Positions 45,346 through 54,915 of a DNA stretch of 64,000 nucleotides are shown in pieces (the stretch's first letter is position 1; each line of letters starts with the position of its first letter). Where the stretch lies: NCBI RefSeq assembly GCF_001567565.1, contig NZ_LSSW01000021.1, positions 310,001 to 374,000 of the forward strand, given 5' to 3'. The notes under the pieces were generated by a model, which searched no databases, had not been told where the DNA came from, and was given only the letters and a program-made list of their open reading frames with translations. This DNA is from Ectopseudomonas composti (GTDB taxonomy: Bacteria > Pseudomonadota > Gammaproteobacteria > Pseudomonadales > Pseudomonadaceae). The translations under genes and the position numbers were made by a program.

Positions 45346-46440
45346 ATGAAAGCCATCAAACAGATGCTCGGCGCCGCCTTGTGCGGCGCCACCCTGCTCA
45401 GCGCTGCGGTGCAGGCCAAGGAACTGCGTGTGTACAACTGGGCCGACTACATCCTGCCGTCGGTGCCCAAGGACTTTCAGAAGGAGTCCGGCATCCAGAT
45501 CACCTGGGACACCTTCGAGACCAACGAGGCGCTGGAGGCCAAGTTGCTCACCGGCAACTCCGGCTATGACCTGGTGATCCCCTCCAACCAGTTCCTCGAA
45601 ACCCAGATCAAGGCCGGCGTCTTCGCCAAGCTGGACAAGTCCAAGATTCCCAACTGGAAGAACCTCGATCCGGCGCTGCTCAAGCTGCTGGAGAAGAACG
45701 ACCCGGGCAACCAGTACGGCGTGCCCTACATGTACGGCACCGTGCTGATCGGCTACAACCCGGACAAGGTCAAGGCTGCACTCGGCGACGACGCCCCGGT
45801 CAACAGCTGGGACCTGGTGTTCAAGCCCGAGTACATGGAGAAGCTGAAATCCTGCGGCGTGGCCATGCTCGACTCGCCTACCGAGATCATCCCCATCGCC
45901 CTGCACTACCTGGGCCTGGACCCCAACAGCAGCAACCCGGCCGACTATGACAAGGTCACCGAACTGCTGCTGAAAGTGCGTCCGTACGTGGCCTATTTCC
46001 ACTCCGCCAAGTACATGACCGACATCGCCAACGGCGACATCTGCGTGGCCATCGGTTATTCGGGCAGCTTCTACCAGTTCGCCAACCGCGCCAAGGAAGC
46101 CGGTAACGGCGTGAAAATCAACTGGCGCCTGCCGAAAGAAGGCGCGCCGATCTGGTTCGACACCTGGGCCATCCCCAAGAGCGCGCAGAACAAGGATGAG
46201 GCGCTTGCCTTCATCAACCACCTGCTCGAACCCAAGGTCATCGCGCCGATCAGCGATTTTCTCGGCTACCCCAACCCCAACGTGCCGGGTATGGAACTGG
46301 TGAGCAAGGAAATCGCCGCCGACCCCGATCTGACTCCGACCCCGGAGATGCAGAAATCGCTGTATGTAGTGCAGCCGCTGCCGCAGAAGATCGAGCGCGT
46401 ACGTACGCGTGCGTGGACGTCGATCAAGTCGGGCAAGTGA
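45346..46440 (+). CDS. Polyamine ABC transporter binding protein (PotF/SpuD type)
   Basis: Periplasmic protein of 364 residues, signal peptide cut after VQA (residue 24). The start of the mature chain, LRVYNWADYILPSVPKDFQ, is the PotD/PotF hallmark, with the aromatic and acidic ligand residues in YNWADY, GVPYMYGTVL and IWFDTWAIP. Ligands are likely putrescine, spermidine or acetylated forms. No permease genes are adjacent, so it relies on a transporter coded elsewhere. GGGGTGAAACG precedes ATG 45346; an earlier ATG at 45232 is not conserved. Confidence 0.92.
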   Translation: MKAIKQMLGAALCGATLLSAAVQAKELRVYNWADYILPSVPKDFQKESGIQITWDTFETNEALEAKLLTGNSGYDLVIPSNQFLETQIKAGVFAKLDKSKIPNWKNLDPALLKLLEKNDPGNQYGVPYMYGTVLIGYNPDKVKAALGDDAPVNSWDLVFKPEYMEKLKSCGVAMLDSPTEIIPIALHYLGLDPNSSNPADYDKVTELLLKVRPYVAYFHSAKYMTDIANGDICVAIGYSGSFYQFANRAKEAGNGVKINWRLPKEGAPIWFDTWAIPKSAQNKDEALAFINHLLEPKVIAPISDFLGYPNPNVPGMELVSKEIAADPDLTPTPEMQKSLYVVQPLPQKIERVRTRAWTSIKSGK

Positions 46441-46767
46441 TTCGTCACTAACGGCTCGCGGCTGAAGCGGCTCCTACAGACCCAGCACGAGCATACCGAT
46501 GGTGCCCACGCTCTGCGTGGGTGCCTTCGAAAAAGCACTCGGCCGAAGCGGAGCGCGCACCTGCAGGTGCGCGTTTTTCGTTGTGCTCACCCTCTGGCTT
46601 TGCGCTGTGCTTCAGCTGCCAGCCGATGAATGGCCATGCAAAAATAAGTCGAGCGTCACACCAGGCCCTGGACGAATCGCATCCGACTGGTAAAAACTCT
46701 CGCCCTGCAACCCCCTGTGCAATGGACGCCCTTGAATGCCGAACAGGCTTCGAGACAAGGACACGAT
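46441..46767. other. Intergenic region with repeat and hairpins
   Basis: 327 bases. GCTCGCGGCTGAAGCGGCTCCTACAG at 46454-46479 is an inverted copy of the type B element seen at 39137. An imperfect hairpin GGTGCCCACGC...GCGTGGGTGCC lies at 46501-46525, and a terminator at 46554. From 46600 to 46767 I see only the leader of the peptidase gene. Confidence 0.7.
46554..46578 (+). terminator. Rho-independent terminator after the polyamine module
   Basis: CGCGCACCTGCAGGTGCGCG is a perfect 20-base palindrome (46554-46573) followed by TTTTTCG. It lies 113 bases after the binding-protein stop. Confidence 0.8.
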
Positions 46768-49632
46768 ATGGAAGATCTCTACCCCGCCGGGCCCAGCGAT
46801 GTGCCCGCAACGCTGACCCGCCCCAGTTCCGTCTACAAACGCCAAGCCTGGCTCGCCGTCGGCAGTCTGGCCTTGTTCGTCGCGCTGTATTTTGCTTTGG
46901 CAGGCTGGTTCGGCTGGACCGCCTGGCGCCTGATCAGCAGCGGCCTGGCCGGCAGTGAAGACGCGATCGTGCATTTTCTGGTTGGTGGCTGCTCCGCCTT
47001 TCTCTGTGTGTTCATGCTCAAGGCCTTGTTCTTCGTGGAGCGCGGTGGTGCGTCGAATCACGTCGAACTGCGCCCTGAAGAGCAGCCACAGCTCTTCGCC
47101 TTTCTCTACCGGCTGGCTGACGAGGCCGGTGCACCGCGGCCGCATCGCGTGTATCTATCGGCGCGGGTCAATGCGGCTGTGTTCTATGACCTGTCGATCC
47201 TCAACCTCCTGTTTCCCTCGCGCAAGAACCTGGAGATTGGCCTGCCCCTGGTCAATATCCTCACCTTGAGTGAGTTCAAAGCAGTGCTGGCCCACGAGTT
47301 TGGTCACTTCGCTCAGCGCTCCATGGCCATCGGCAGTTGGGTCTACATCGCCCAGCAGATCGCGTCCCACATCATCGCCAAACGTGACGCGCTGGATAAG
47401 CTGCTGCGCGTGCTGTCGAAGTTCGACCTGCGTGTTGCCTGGATCGGCTGGCTGCTGTCGTTGATCGTCTGGTCGATTCGTTCGCTGCTCGATACCGTGT
47501 TCCGCCTAGTGGTGCTGGCGCAACGCGCCTTGTCACGGCAGATGGAGTTCCAGGCCGACCTGGTCGCGGTTTCCCTGACCGGCAGCGACGAACTGGTGCA
47601 TGCCCTGCACAAGCTGCAAGCCGCCGACGAGGCATGGGATCGCACCCTGGCCTTCGCCAACAGCGAATACCAGCGGGGCCGCTCGGTGCAGGATCTGTTC
47701 AGCATCCAGACCCAGGTTCTCGAGCGGGTCACGCAGATTCTCAACGACCCCTGCTATGGCAAGGTTCCACCTCGTTCCTGCCCTTCCCCGGAACAGCACC
47801 GCGTCTTCGTTTCTGGTTTTGCCCAGCCGCCGCAGATGTGGTCGACTCACCCGGCCAACAGCGACCGCGAAGAAAATGCCAAGCGCCTGTATCTGCCCGC
47901 TCCTCACGACGCGCGTAGCGCCTGGGTGTTGTTTGACGAGCCGACAGCGCTGCGCCAGCGCCTGACCAGTGACTTCTTCCACGGCGCGCAGCTTGAGCCC
48001 GTTACTCTGGAAGAATCCCTGCGCAACCTGGCCGACCGCTACGACATGCTGCAATACGCCCCCGACTACCAGGGAGCCTATCTGGGTCGCAGCCTGACGC
48101 GTCATGCCGAGCAAGCCGCCGAGCTCTATCAGGATTCGACGTCCATTACCGAGCTACACGGCGCGCTGCAGGCACTGTACCCGCTCAGCCTCAGCCAGCA
48201 GCTCAACCAGCTGCGCGCCCTGGAAGAAGAGCGCGGCATGCTGCAGGCGCTGCGGGACAAAGTCTACAAGGCGGCCGGCGGCAGCATAGTGTTTCGCGGC
48301 AACAGCGTTGCACGCCGCGATCTGCCGCACCTGATCGAGCAGGTCAACGACGAGGCCGAAGCCCTGCGCCAGGCGATTCTCGGTCATGATCGACGCTGCC
48401 GGGCCACCCATCTGGCCATAGCCGAGCAGTTCGGCAATGGCTGGCCGACCTACTTGATCGGCCTGATCGAAGTGCTGCATTACGCGGAGCACAGTCTGGC
48501 CGATCTACGCGATGCTCAGGGCTTGCTCGCCAATGTGACCTCGATGGTGCTGGCCGACGGCAAGGTCAGCTCCCGCGAGCTCAAGCGCCTGCTGCAGACG
48601 GCCAACGAGCTGCATCGGGTGATGTCCACCATCCACCAGGACAAACAGCTCGTGCTGCTCGATCAGCCCCTGCTGGTGCGCCTGGGTATCGAATCCTGGG
48701 CGGCCTCGCTGGAAGACTTCACCCTGCCCCAGGCGAGCACCGACAACGTCAACGAATGGATGCAGGTGATCGATGGCTGGGGCAACAGCCTCGCCGCCCA
48801 GTTGTCAGGGCTGTGCAGCGCCACCCTGGAGCAGTTGCTGCACAGCGAAGCCGAACTGGCGCGCCATCTGCGGCAGAACAGCCAGCCCGAAGCGGCGCCA
48901 ACACCTACGCGCACCCCGCAACGCTACGCCGTGCTCCTGCCCGGGCAGGAGCGCAAGCGCCAGTTGAAGCTGGATTGGTGGGATCGCTTTCAGATCGCCG
49001 ATGGTGCCTTGGCCACCACCATGCGTTTGCTGGTTGCAGCGCTGATTGTCGGCGCCGTGCTCGGCTTTGGCAGTTTGACCGGCGTGGATACCAGGGTCGC
49101 GGTCTACAACGGTCTGGGCACTAGCGTACAGGTACACATTGGCAAGCAGAGCGCGGTTGTCGGGCCCTACTCGTCCACCGAGCTCAAGACCGAGTTCACC
49201 CGTGACACTCAGGTGAGCGCCCGCACCTCCGATGGACAGTTGATCGAGACTTTCACCCCCAACCTGGGCAACCCGGGGCTGCATTACGTCTACAACGTTG
49301 CCGGCGCCAGCCCTCTGGTTGTCTGGACAGCCTCATATGGCAATGCCGCCGAGGAAGAACCGCGCGTTCTCGGTGCGCCGCGCTGGCTCGACGCCCATGT
49401 CGACTTCTTCTTCACCGACCCACCCGAGTCCATCAGCAGCAAGAGCGGTGGTGCCACGCGCCACATTCTCAGTGGCATGGGAGACAGCACACCCGAGGAG
49501 ATTCTCAAGCTGGCCGGCAACGACGCCCAGGCGCAACAGATCATCCAGGCACATGTGCGCTGGGATGCACAGAACGCGCCCCATGCCAGCCTCTGGAAAG
49601 CCTATGCCCAAGAGCCCGGCAAGACGCCTTGA
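46768..49632 (+). CDS. Large M48 family membrane metallopeptidase
   Basis: Protein of 954 residues, about three times the size of HtpX. Two membrane spans (about 27-49 and 68-90) precede an M48 peptidase domain with HEFGH at 176-180 and the third zinc ligand E260 in RQMEFQADLVAVS. Two more hydrophobic stretches lie near 223-250 and one near 757-777. The long central part (about 400-740) is mostly helical, and after the last span comes a roughly 165-residue beta-rich domain (VAVYNGLGTSVQVHIGKQSA). Zinc proteolysis at the inner membrane is likely; target unknown. The conserved start MEDLYP at 46768 has AAGGACAC upstream. Confidence 0.85.
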   Translation: MEDLYPAGPSDVPATLTRPSSVYKRQAWLAVGSLALFVALYFALAGWFGWTAWRLISSGLAGSEDAIVHFLVGGCSAFLCVFMLKALFFVERGGASNHVELRPEEQPQLFAFLYRLADEAGAPRPHRVYLSARVNAAVFYDLSILNLLFPSRKNLEIGLPLVNILTLSEFKAVLAHEFGHFAQRSMAIGSWVYIAQQIASHIIAKRDALDKLLRVLSKFDLRVAWIGWLLSLIVWSIRSLLDTVFRLVVLAQRALSRQMEFQADLVAVSLTGSDELVHALHKLQAADEAWDRTLAFANSEYQRGRSVQDLFSIQTQVLERVTQILNDPCYGKVPPRSCPSPEQHRVFVSGFAQPPQMWSTHPANSDREENAKRLYLPAPHDARSAWVLFDEPTALRQRLTSDFFHGAQLEPVTLEESLRNLADRYDMLQYAPDYQGAYLGRSLTRHAEQAAELYQDSTSITELHGALQALYPLSLSQQLNQLRALEEERGMLQALRDKVYKAAGGSIVFRGNSVARRDLPHLIEQVNDEAEALRQAILGHDRRCRATHLAIAEQFGNGWPTYLIGLIEVLHYAEHSLADLRDAQGLLANVTSMVLADGKVSSRELKRLLQTANELHRVMSTIHQDKQLVLLDQPLLVRLGIESWAASLEDFTLPQASTDNVNEWMQVIDGWGNSLAAQLSGLCSATLEQLLHSEAELARHLRQNSQPEAAPTPTRTPQRYAVLLPGQERKRQLKLDWWDRFQIADGALATTMRLLVAALIVGAVLGFGSLTGVDTRVAVYNGLGTSVQVHIGKQSAVVGPYSSTELKTEFTRDTQVSARTSDGQLIETFTPNLGNPGLHYVYNVAGASPLVVWTASYGNAAEEEPRVLGAPRWLDAHVDFFFTDPPESISSKSGGATRHILSGMGDSTPEEILKLAGNDAQAQQIIQAHVRWDAQNAPHASLWKAYAQEPGKTP

Positions 49633-49713
49633 TTACAGAAGCAGGTAGCAGGCTGGAGCGAAGAGGGCGCCTAGCCTGCATTGGCGATCAGGGGCGAGCA
49701 CGTAGCCAAACCC

Positions 49714-49739
49714 TATCGCGAATGAATTCGCTCCTACAG
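49714..49739. repeat. Dispersed repeat (type B), decayed
   Basis: TATCGCGAATGAATTCGCTCCTACAG contains a GCGAA-TGAA-TTCGC hairpin and the shared CTCCTACAG end. It lies between the convergent peptidase and DUF2127 genes. Confidence 0.6.
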
Positions 49740-49762
49740 GTCTTTGCCATCGACACGCCTGG

Positions 49763-50284
49763 CTAGCGATTCTCGCTCGGCTCGTTGGCCTTGCCTGCTC
49801 CGGCCAAAGTCGTCGCGTCCTCCGTATGGTGTACCTGCCGCTCGCTACGCAACACAAAGGCCATATAGCCAACCACGATGACGTTGAGTGCGAACACGGC
49901 AGCGCTCAGCGCGCTGGTGTGGACCACCATTTCATAGATCTCGAACGGCAAATAGATCGCCCCGCTGGCCAAGGCGAACCACTCCGTCCAGACCAGTCCT
50001 TTCCATAGCCCGTAGGCTTCGACCAGGCGAATGATGGCGTAGGCGACTGCGCCTATGGCCAGTAGCGACAGGTCGATATCGGGTAGCGAACTCACGGCGT
50101 GCATGAAGATACCGGGCAGGTGGCTGGCCGGGTTCAGGTGCGCATGGCTGACCAGTGTTTCGGCCAGTTGCTGCAGATTGCGACCGGCCAGCTCATGCAG
50201 ACCAAGCGCCACTGCAAGTGAAATAAGGCCTTTGAAGGCCTCTATTGCCGCAATGATCCGAAGACCGCTTGTTGTTGATGCCAT
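49763..50284 (-). CDS. DUF2127 family membrane protein
   Basis: Protein of 173 residues with four predicted spans. Landmarks are GLRIIAAIEAFKGLISLAVALGLHELAGRN at the start, AYAIIRLVEAYGLWKGLVWTEWFALASGAIYLPFEIYE in the middle, all typical of DUF2127. Function unknown in the family. The frame is open further upstream, but MASTTSGLRIIAAIEAFKG at 50284 begins the domain. Confidence 0.88.
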   Translation of the reverse strand: MASTTSGLRIIAAIEAFKGLISLAVALGLHELAGRNLQQLAETLVSHAHLNPASHLPGIFMHAVSSLPDIDLSLLAIGAVAYAIIRLVEAYGLWKGLVWTEWFALASGAIYLPFEIYEMVVHTSALSAAVFALNVIVVGYMAFVLRSERQVHHTEDATTLAGAGKANEPSENR

Positions 50285-50476
50285 CGTCTTCTCTAGAGTG
50301 CCAGGCGTCGGGGTGAAGGCCGCCTCGGGTTGGACATGCTGAGTCACGCGGCGCAGTTGCTCAAGCGGAGCCGCAGTGGTGGATAAATGAGTCTGCCTCC
50401 TCCTCGCTTCAGCTATCTTTTCTGGCGCGCCAGGCAAACGCAGTCAAGGCGTGACACGGGCACTCAGGAGAGATGA

Positions 50477-50797
50477 ATGATCAAGGTCAGTGTGATGTAT
50501 CCCAACCAGCCGGGGTCGCGTTTCGACCACGACTATTACCGCGACACGCACATGCCGCTGGTCAAGGCCAGAATGGGTGAAGCGTGCTTGTTCTACACCG
50601 TCGACAGGGGGCTGGCCGGTGGCTCGCCCGGCGATCCACCCGCCTACGTCGGCATGTGTCATATCTATGCGGACTCCATCGAGGCCTTTCAAGCCGGCTT
50701 CGCGCCCCATGCGCAGGAGATTCTTGCGGATATCGCCCATTACACCGACCTGAGCCCGATCATGCAGATCAGCGAGGTGGTAGTGGGGCCGCCCTAG
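50477..50797 (+). CDS. EthD family protein
   Basis: Protein of 106 residues with the EthD ferredoxin-like fold: IKVSVMYPNQPGSRFDHDYYRDTHMPLV at the start, then GSPGDPPAYVGMCHIYADSIEAFQAGF. Dimeric alpha/beta-barrel proteins of this type act in ether degradation clusters in actinomycetes, but most, like this one, are of unknown role. GGAGAGATGA precedes ATG 50477. It stands alone. Confidence 0.87.
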   Translation: MIKVSVMYPNQPGSRFDHDYYRDTHMPLVKARMGEACLFYTVDRGLAGGSPGDPPAYVGMCHIYADSIEAFQAGFAPHAQEILADIAHYTDLSPIMQISEVVVGPP

Positions 50798-50873
50798 TGA
50801 CGGCCTTGTGACGCAGGCTTGTCGGCAGGTCAGCTGTGAGCGGGGGCGGGACACGGCCCTGATTCTTTGCTGC

Positions 50874-51770
50874 CTATTTTCCCGCTTCCAGCTTGCGCCA
50901 CAGTAGCCGTACCGCCGCCTTTCGCACCAGGGCGCAGCGGTACAGGCGAATCTCCAGTGGGATCTGCCAGTGTTCGCCACCGCAGATTGCCAGTTCGCCG
51001 CGCGCCAGCTCGGCGGTGACCGACAGGCGCGGCACCCAGGCCACGCCCATGCCTTGCAGGGCCATGCTCTTGAGGCTGTCGGCCATGGCGGTTTCGTAAA
51101 CGGTGGTCGAGCGCAGAGCACGCTGGCGCAGCAGCAGGTTGACCGAGCGGCCGAGGAAGGCGCCAGCACTGTAGGCCAGCAGCGGCACGCTCTGCCCGGC
51201 GTCGAGATCGAACAGCGGCGCGCCCGCCTCGCTCACCGCGCAAACCGGCAGCATCGAGGTGGCGCCCAGGTGCAGCGAGGGAAAGATCTCTGGGTCCATC
51301 TGCAGGGCCGCATCGGGGTCGTAGTAGGCGAGGATCAGGTCGCAAGCGCCTTCACGCAGCGAGTGCACCGCTTCGCCGACGTTGGTGGCCACCAGCCGGG
51401 TGGTCAGCGGCAAGCCCTCGCGGCGCAGGCGGGCGATCCACTCGGGAAAGAAACCCAGGGTCAGCGAGTGGGCAGCGGCGATCGACAGCACCTCGCCGCG
51501 CTGCCCCTCCAGGTTGTGCAGATGACGCACCACCTCGCCGAGCTGTTCCACCATGCTGCGCGCCGTGACCAGGAACAGCCGGCCCGACTCGGTCAGCTCG
51601 ACAGGGGTGCAGGAGCGGTCCACCAGGGTCAGCCCGAGCATGGCTTCCAGGCTGCGGATGCGCCGGCTGAACGCCGGCTGCGTGACGAAGCGCTTGTCGG
51701 CGGCCTGGGAGAAACTGCGGGTGGCGGCCAGGACGATGAAGTCTTCCAGCCATTTGGTTTCCAGATTCAT
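50874..51770 (-). CDS. LysR regulator, HypT-like, divergent from aspA
   Basis: LysR-type regulator of 298 residues. The N-terminus NLETKWLEDFIVLAATRSFSQAADKRFVTQPAFSRRIRSLE (about 2-42) resembles E. coli HypT/YjiE, and AAAHSLTLGFFPEWI and NYSR-like LLAYSAGAFLGRSVN also match. HypT senses hypochlorite in E. coli. In pseudomonads the homologue sits opposite aspA (PA5428/PA5429, from memory), so control of aspartase is a fair guess. The start 51770 is set by family alignment. Confidence 0.88.
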   Translation of the reverse strand: MNLETKWLEDFIVLAATRSFSQAADKRFVTQPAFSRRIRSLEAMLGLTLVDRSCTPVELTESGRLFLVTARSMVEQLGEVVRHLHNLEGQRGEVLSIAAAHSLTLGFFPEWIARLRREGLPLTTRLVATNVGEAVHSLREGACDLILAYYDPDAALQMDPEIFPSLHLGATSMLPVCAVSEAGAPLFDLDAGQSVPLLAYSAGAFLGRSVNLLLRQRALRSTTVYETAMADSLKSMALQGMGVAWVPRLSVTAELARGELAICGGEHWQIPLEIRLYRCALVRKAAVRLLWRKLEAGK

Positions 51771-51985
51771 CGAGTCTCCGTGGCCGGGCAAGGTTGCGCA
51801 GGCGCGGTGGATCAAAGAAGCGTCATCCACCCACCCTCATACGTTGTGAGCGCAGTGGGCGTCACATCCACATTATGCCGATTGTGCATGGGGCAGCAAG
51901 TAACGGCATTGGTCGCAAAGCGGGACGAGGCCATATTCTATGGGCATCGCGGCACTCGCCGTATTTCCCAAGAGCTATCGCCATC

Positions 51986-53410
51986 ATGTCCTCTGCTGCA
52001 TCTGTTCGCGTCGAAAAAGACCTGCTCGGCACCCTCGAAATCCCGGCTGAAGCCTATTACGGTATTCAGACCCTGCGTGCGGTGCAGAACTTCCGTCTGT
52101 CCGGTGTGACCCTGTCGCACTACCCGAAACTGGTGATCGGCCTGGCCATGGTCAAGCAGGCCTCGGCTGATGCCAACCGCGAGCTGGGCCACCTGAGTGC
52201 GGCCAAGCACACGGCGATCAGCACTGCCTGTGCGCGCATCATCCAGGGCGAGTTCCACGATCAGTTCGTGGTCGACATGATCCAGGGCGGCGCCGGCACC
52301 TCGACCAATATGAACGCGAATGAAGTCATCGCGAATATTGCGTTGGAGGCCATGGGGCATGAGAAGGGCCAGTACCAGCACCTGCACCCGAACAACGACG
52401 TGAACATGGCGCAGTCGACCAACGACGCCTACCCGACCGCCATCCGCCTGGGCCTGCTGCTGGGCCACGAGAGCCTGCTCAGCGCGCTGGACAAGCTGAT
52501 CCAGTCGCTGGCAGCCAAGGGCCTGGAGTTCGGCCACGTGCTGAAGATGGGCCGCACCCAGCTGCAGGATGCCGTGCCGATGACCCTCGGTCAGGAGTTC
52601 CAGGCCTTCTCCACGACCCTCGGTGAAGACCTGCAGCACCTGAAGATGCTCGCGCCGACCCTGCTGCACGAGGTCAACCTGGGCGGCACCGCGATCGGTA
52701 CTGGCATCAACGCCGACCCGAAATACCAGGCCCTGGCGGTCAAGCGCCTGGGTGTGATCAGCGGTCACCCGGTCAAACCGGCTGCCGACCTGATCGAGGC
52801 CACCAGTGACATGGGCGCCTTCGTGCTGTTCTCCGGCATGCTCAAGCGCACCGCGGTGAAGCTGTCGAAGATCTGCAACGACCTGCGCCTGCTCTCCAGC
52901 GGCCCGCGTACCGGCATCAACGAGATCAACCTGCCGGCGCGTCAGCCGGGCAGCTCGATCATGCCGGGCAAGGTCAACCCGGTGATCCCCGAGGCGGTCA
53001 ATCAGGTGGCCTTCGAAGTGATCGGCAACGACCTGGCGCTGACCATGGCGGCCGAAGGTGGCCAACTGCAGCTGAACGTCATGGAGCCGCTGATCGCCTA
53101 CAAGATCTTCGACTCGATCCGCCTGCTGACCCGCGCCATGGATATGCTGCGCGAGCTGTGCATCGACGGCATCACGGCCAACGAGGCGCATTGCCGCGCA
53201 CTGATGGAGAACTCCATCGGCCTGATCACCGCGCTCAACCCCTACATCGGCTACGAGAACGCCACGCGTATCGCCAAGGTCGCACTGGAAAGTGGTCGTG
53301 GTGTGCTGGAGCTGGTGCGCGAGGAGCAGTTGCTGGATGAGGCCACCCTGGCCGACATCCTGCGCCCGGAAAACATGATCGCTCCGCGCCTGGTACCGCT
53401 GCATAGCTGA
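51986..53410 (+). CDS. aspA: Aspartate ammonia-lyase
   Basis: Aspartase of 474 residues, splitting aspartate to fumarate and ammonia. The fumarase/aspartase signature GSSIMPGKVNP lies near 327-337, with GGAGTSTNMNANEV (about 97-110) and HPNDHVN-like HPNNDVNMAQSTNDAYPTA. Family length is 470-478. The frame opens earlier, but MSSAASVRVEKDLLGTLEIP at 51986 is the conserved N-terminus. It is divergent from a LysR gene and followed by a symporter likely to supply aspartate. Confidence 0.97.
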   Translation: MSSAASVRVEKDLLGTLEIPAEAYYGIQTLRAVQNFRLSGVTLSHYPKLVIGLAMVKQASADANRELGHLSAAKHTAISTACARIIQGEFHDQFVVDMIQGGAGTSTNMNANEVIANIALEAMGHEKGQYQHLHPNNDVNMAQSTNDAYPTAIRLGLLLGHESLLSALDKLIQSLAAKGLEFGHVLKMGRTQLQDAVPMTLGQEFQAFSTTLGEDLQHLKMLAPTLLHEVNLGGTAIGTGINADPKYQALAVKRLGVISGHPVKPAADLIEATSDMGAFVLFSGMLKRTAVKLSKICNDLRLLSSGPRTGINEINLPARQPGSSIMPGKVNPVIPEAVNQVAFEVIGNDLALTMAAEGGQLQLNVMEPLIAYKIFDSIRLLTRAMDMLRELCIDGITANEAHCRALMENSIGLITALNPYIGYENATRIAKVALESGRGVLELVREEQLLDEATLADILRPENMIAPRLVPLHS

Positions 53411-53426
53411 TTCAATCCGCTATATC

Positions 53427-53458
53427 GGCGCCGCCCTCATTCGAGTGCGGCGCCTTTG
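53427..53458 (+). terminator. Rho-independent terminator after aspA
   Basis: GGCGCCGC / GCGGCGCC stem of 8 bases with a 12-base loop, then TTTG, 16 bases after the stop. Confidence 0.75.
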
Positions 53459-53541
53459 TTTACGCCCTGTGGCCGGCCGCGTGGTAGTGCTCGAGGTCGG
53501 GTAGAGGACCCCACAACAATGACAATTCGGGTGATAACCAC

Positions 53542-54795
53542 ATGAGTCAGAGCAACACCCCTTCTCCTTCTTTCCTTGCGCGCGTGCCCCTCTGGCAGCA
53601 GATCATCGCCGGCCTGGTACTCGGTGTTGTCGTCGGCATGCTGTTCAAGGGCGCAGCCCAGGCGCTGGCGCCGGTTGGTGCGCTGTTTCTCAACGCGATC
53701 AAGATGCTTATCGTGCCGCTGGTGTTCATCTCGCTGGTAGCGGGCATCACCGCCATGAGCGACAGCGCCAAGCTCGGCCGCATCAGCGTCAAGACCATCG
53801 CCATCTACCTGGTCACCACCGCCTTCGCGGTCAGCATCGGCCTGGCGTTCGGCACCCTGTTCAGCCCCGGCGAGAGCATGCACATGGTCGCCAGCGGCAG
53901 CGAAGAGGCCAAGCAGGCGCCGTCGCTGGTACAGATTCTGGTGGGTCTGGTGCCGACCAATCCGGTAACCGCCTTCGCCGAAGGCAACATCCTGCAGATC
54001 ATCGTCTTTGCCATCGCCCTGGGCGTGAGCATGAATCTGGTCGGCGAGAAGGCGGCACCGGCGATTCGCCTGTTCGACAGCCTGGCCGAGGTGCTCTACA
54101 AACTCACCGACCTGGTGATGCGCTTCGCGCCCATCGGCGTGTTCGCGCTGATTGCCGGGGTGGTGGCGTCCCATGGCATCGAGGTGCTGTTGCCCCTGGC
54201 CGGTGTGATCGGGGTGATCTACCTGGCCAGCATCGCCCACATGCTGGTGATCTACGGTGGCCTGATCGGCGGCCTGGCGCGCCTCAGCCCGCTGCGTTTC
54301 TTCCGCGGTATCGCGCCGGCGCTGGCGGTGGCCTTCAGCACCTCGAGCAGTTCCGGCACGCTGCCGGTGTCCATCGAGTGCGCGCGCAAGAACCTCGGCG
54401 TGTCGCAAGGCGTGGCCGGGTTCGTGCTGCCGGTCGGCGCGACCATCAACATGGACGGCACCGCCATCTACCAGGGCGTGCTGGCGCTGTTCATTGCCCA
54501 GGCCTTCGGCGTCGACCTGAGTGCCGGTCAGTACCTGACCATCATCCTCACCGCCACGCTGGCGTCGGTAGGCACTGCCGGCATCCCGGGCGCGGGCCTG
54601 ATCATGCTGGGGCTGGTGCTGAGCTCGGTCGGCCTGCCGCTGGAAGGTGTGGCGCTGATCGCCGGTATCGACCGCATCCTCGACATGGCACGCACCACGG
54701 TGAACGTCACCGGTGACCTGATGACCACCACGCTGATCGCGCGTAGCGAGAACGAACTCGATCGCGATGTGTTCAACAGCGACAACGCGGCCTGA
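53542..54795 (+). CDS. Dicarboxylate/amino acid:cation symporter (DAACS)
   Basis: Symporter of 417 residues, GltP/DctA/SstT family. The serine-rich reentrant loop is AFSTSSSSGTLPVSIECARKN (about 267-287), followed by GATINMDGTAIYQG (near 302-315) and the substrate site GIDRILDMARTTVNVTGD (about 373-390). It imports glutamate, aspartate or C4-dicarboxylates with sodium or protons. Its place after aspA suggests aspartate. ATAACCAC precedes ATG 53542. Confidence 0.94.
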   Translation: MSQSNTPSPSFLARVPLWQQIIAGLVLGVVVGMLFKGAAQALAPVGALFLNAIKMLIVPLVFISLVAGITAMSDSAKLGRISVKTIAIYLVTTAFAVSIGLAFGTLFSPGESMHMVASGSEEAKQAPSLVQILVGLVPTNPVTAFAEGNILQIIVFAIALGVSMNLVGEKAAPAIRLFDSLAEVLYKLTDLVMRFAPIGVFALIAGVVASHGIEVLLPLAGVIGVIYLASIAHMLVIYGGLIGGLARLSPLRFFRGIAPALAVAFSTSSSSGTLPVSIECARKNLGVSQGVAGFVLPVGATINMDGTAIYQGVLALFIAQAFGVDLSAGQYLTIILTATLASVGTAGIPGAGLIMLGLVLSSVGLPLEGVALIAGIDRILDMARTTVNVTGDLMTTTLIARSENELDRDVFNSDNAA

Positions 54796-54867
54796 GTCTC
54801 CCGCGCCAGGTTATCCACAGCCTGGCGCAGCGAATTTCATAGGAGGCCTTCACCAGCCTCGACCTTC

Positions 54868-54895
54868 AGGGATGGCCTCGGCCATCCCTTTTTTT
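54868..54895 (+). terminator. Rho-independent terminator after the DAACS symporter
   Basis: AGGGATGGCC / GGCCATCCCT form a 10-base stem with a 2-base loop followed by seven T. A smaller loop by opening of end pairs is likely. Confidence 0.88.
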
Positions 54896-54915
54896 GCGCG
54901 TGATTTGGCCAGGCG

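Noticed and set aside
46501..46525. Hairpin GGTGCCCACGC/GCGTGGGTGCC as a transporter terminator
   Set aside because: The stem has mismatches and no T run; the palindrome at 46554-46578 is a better terminator.
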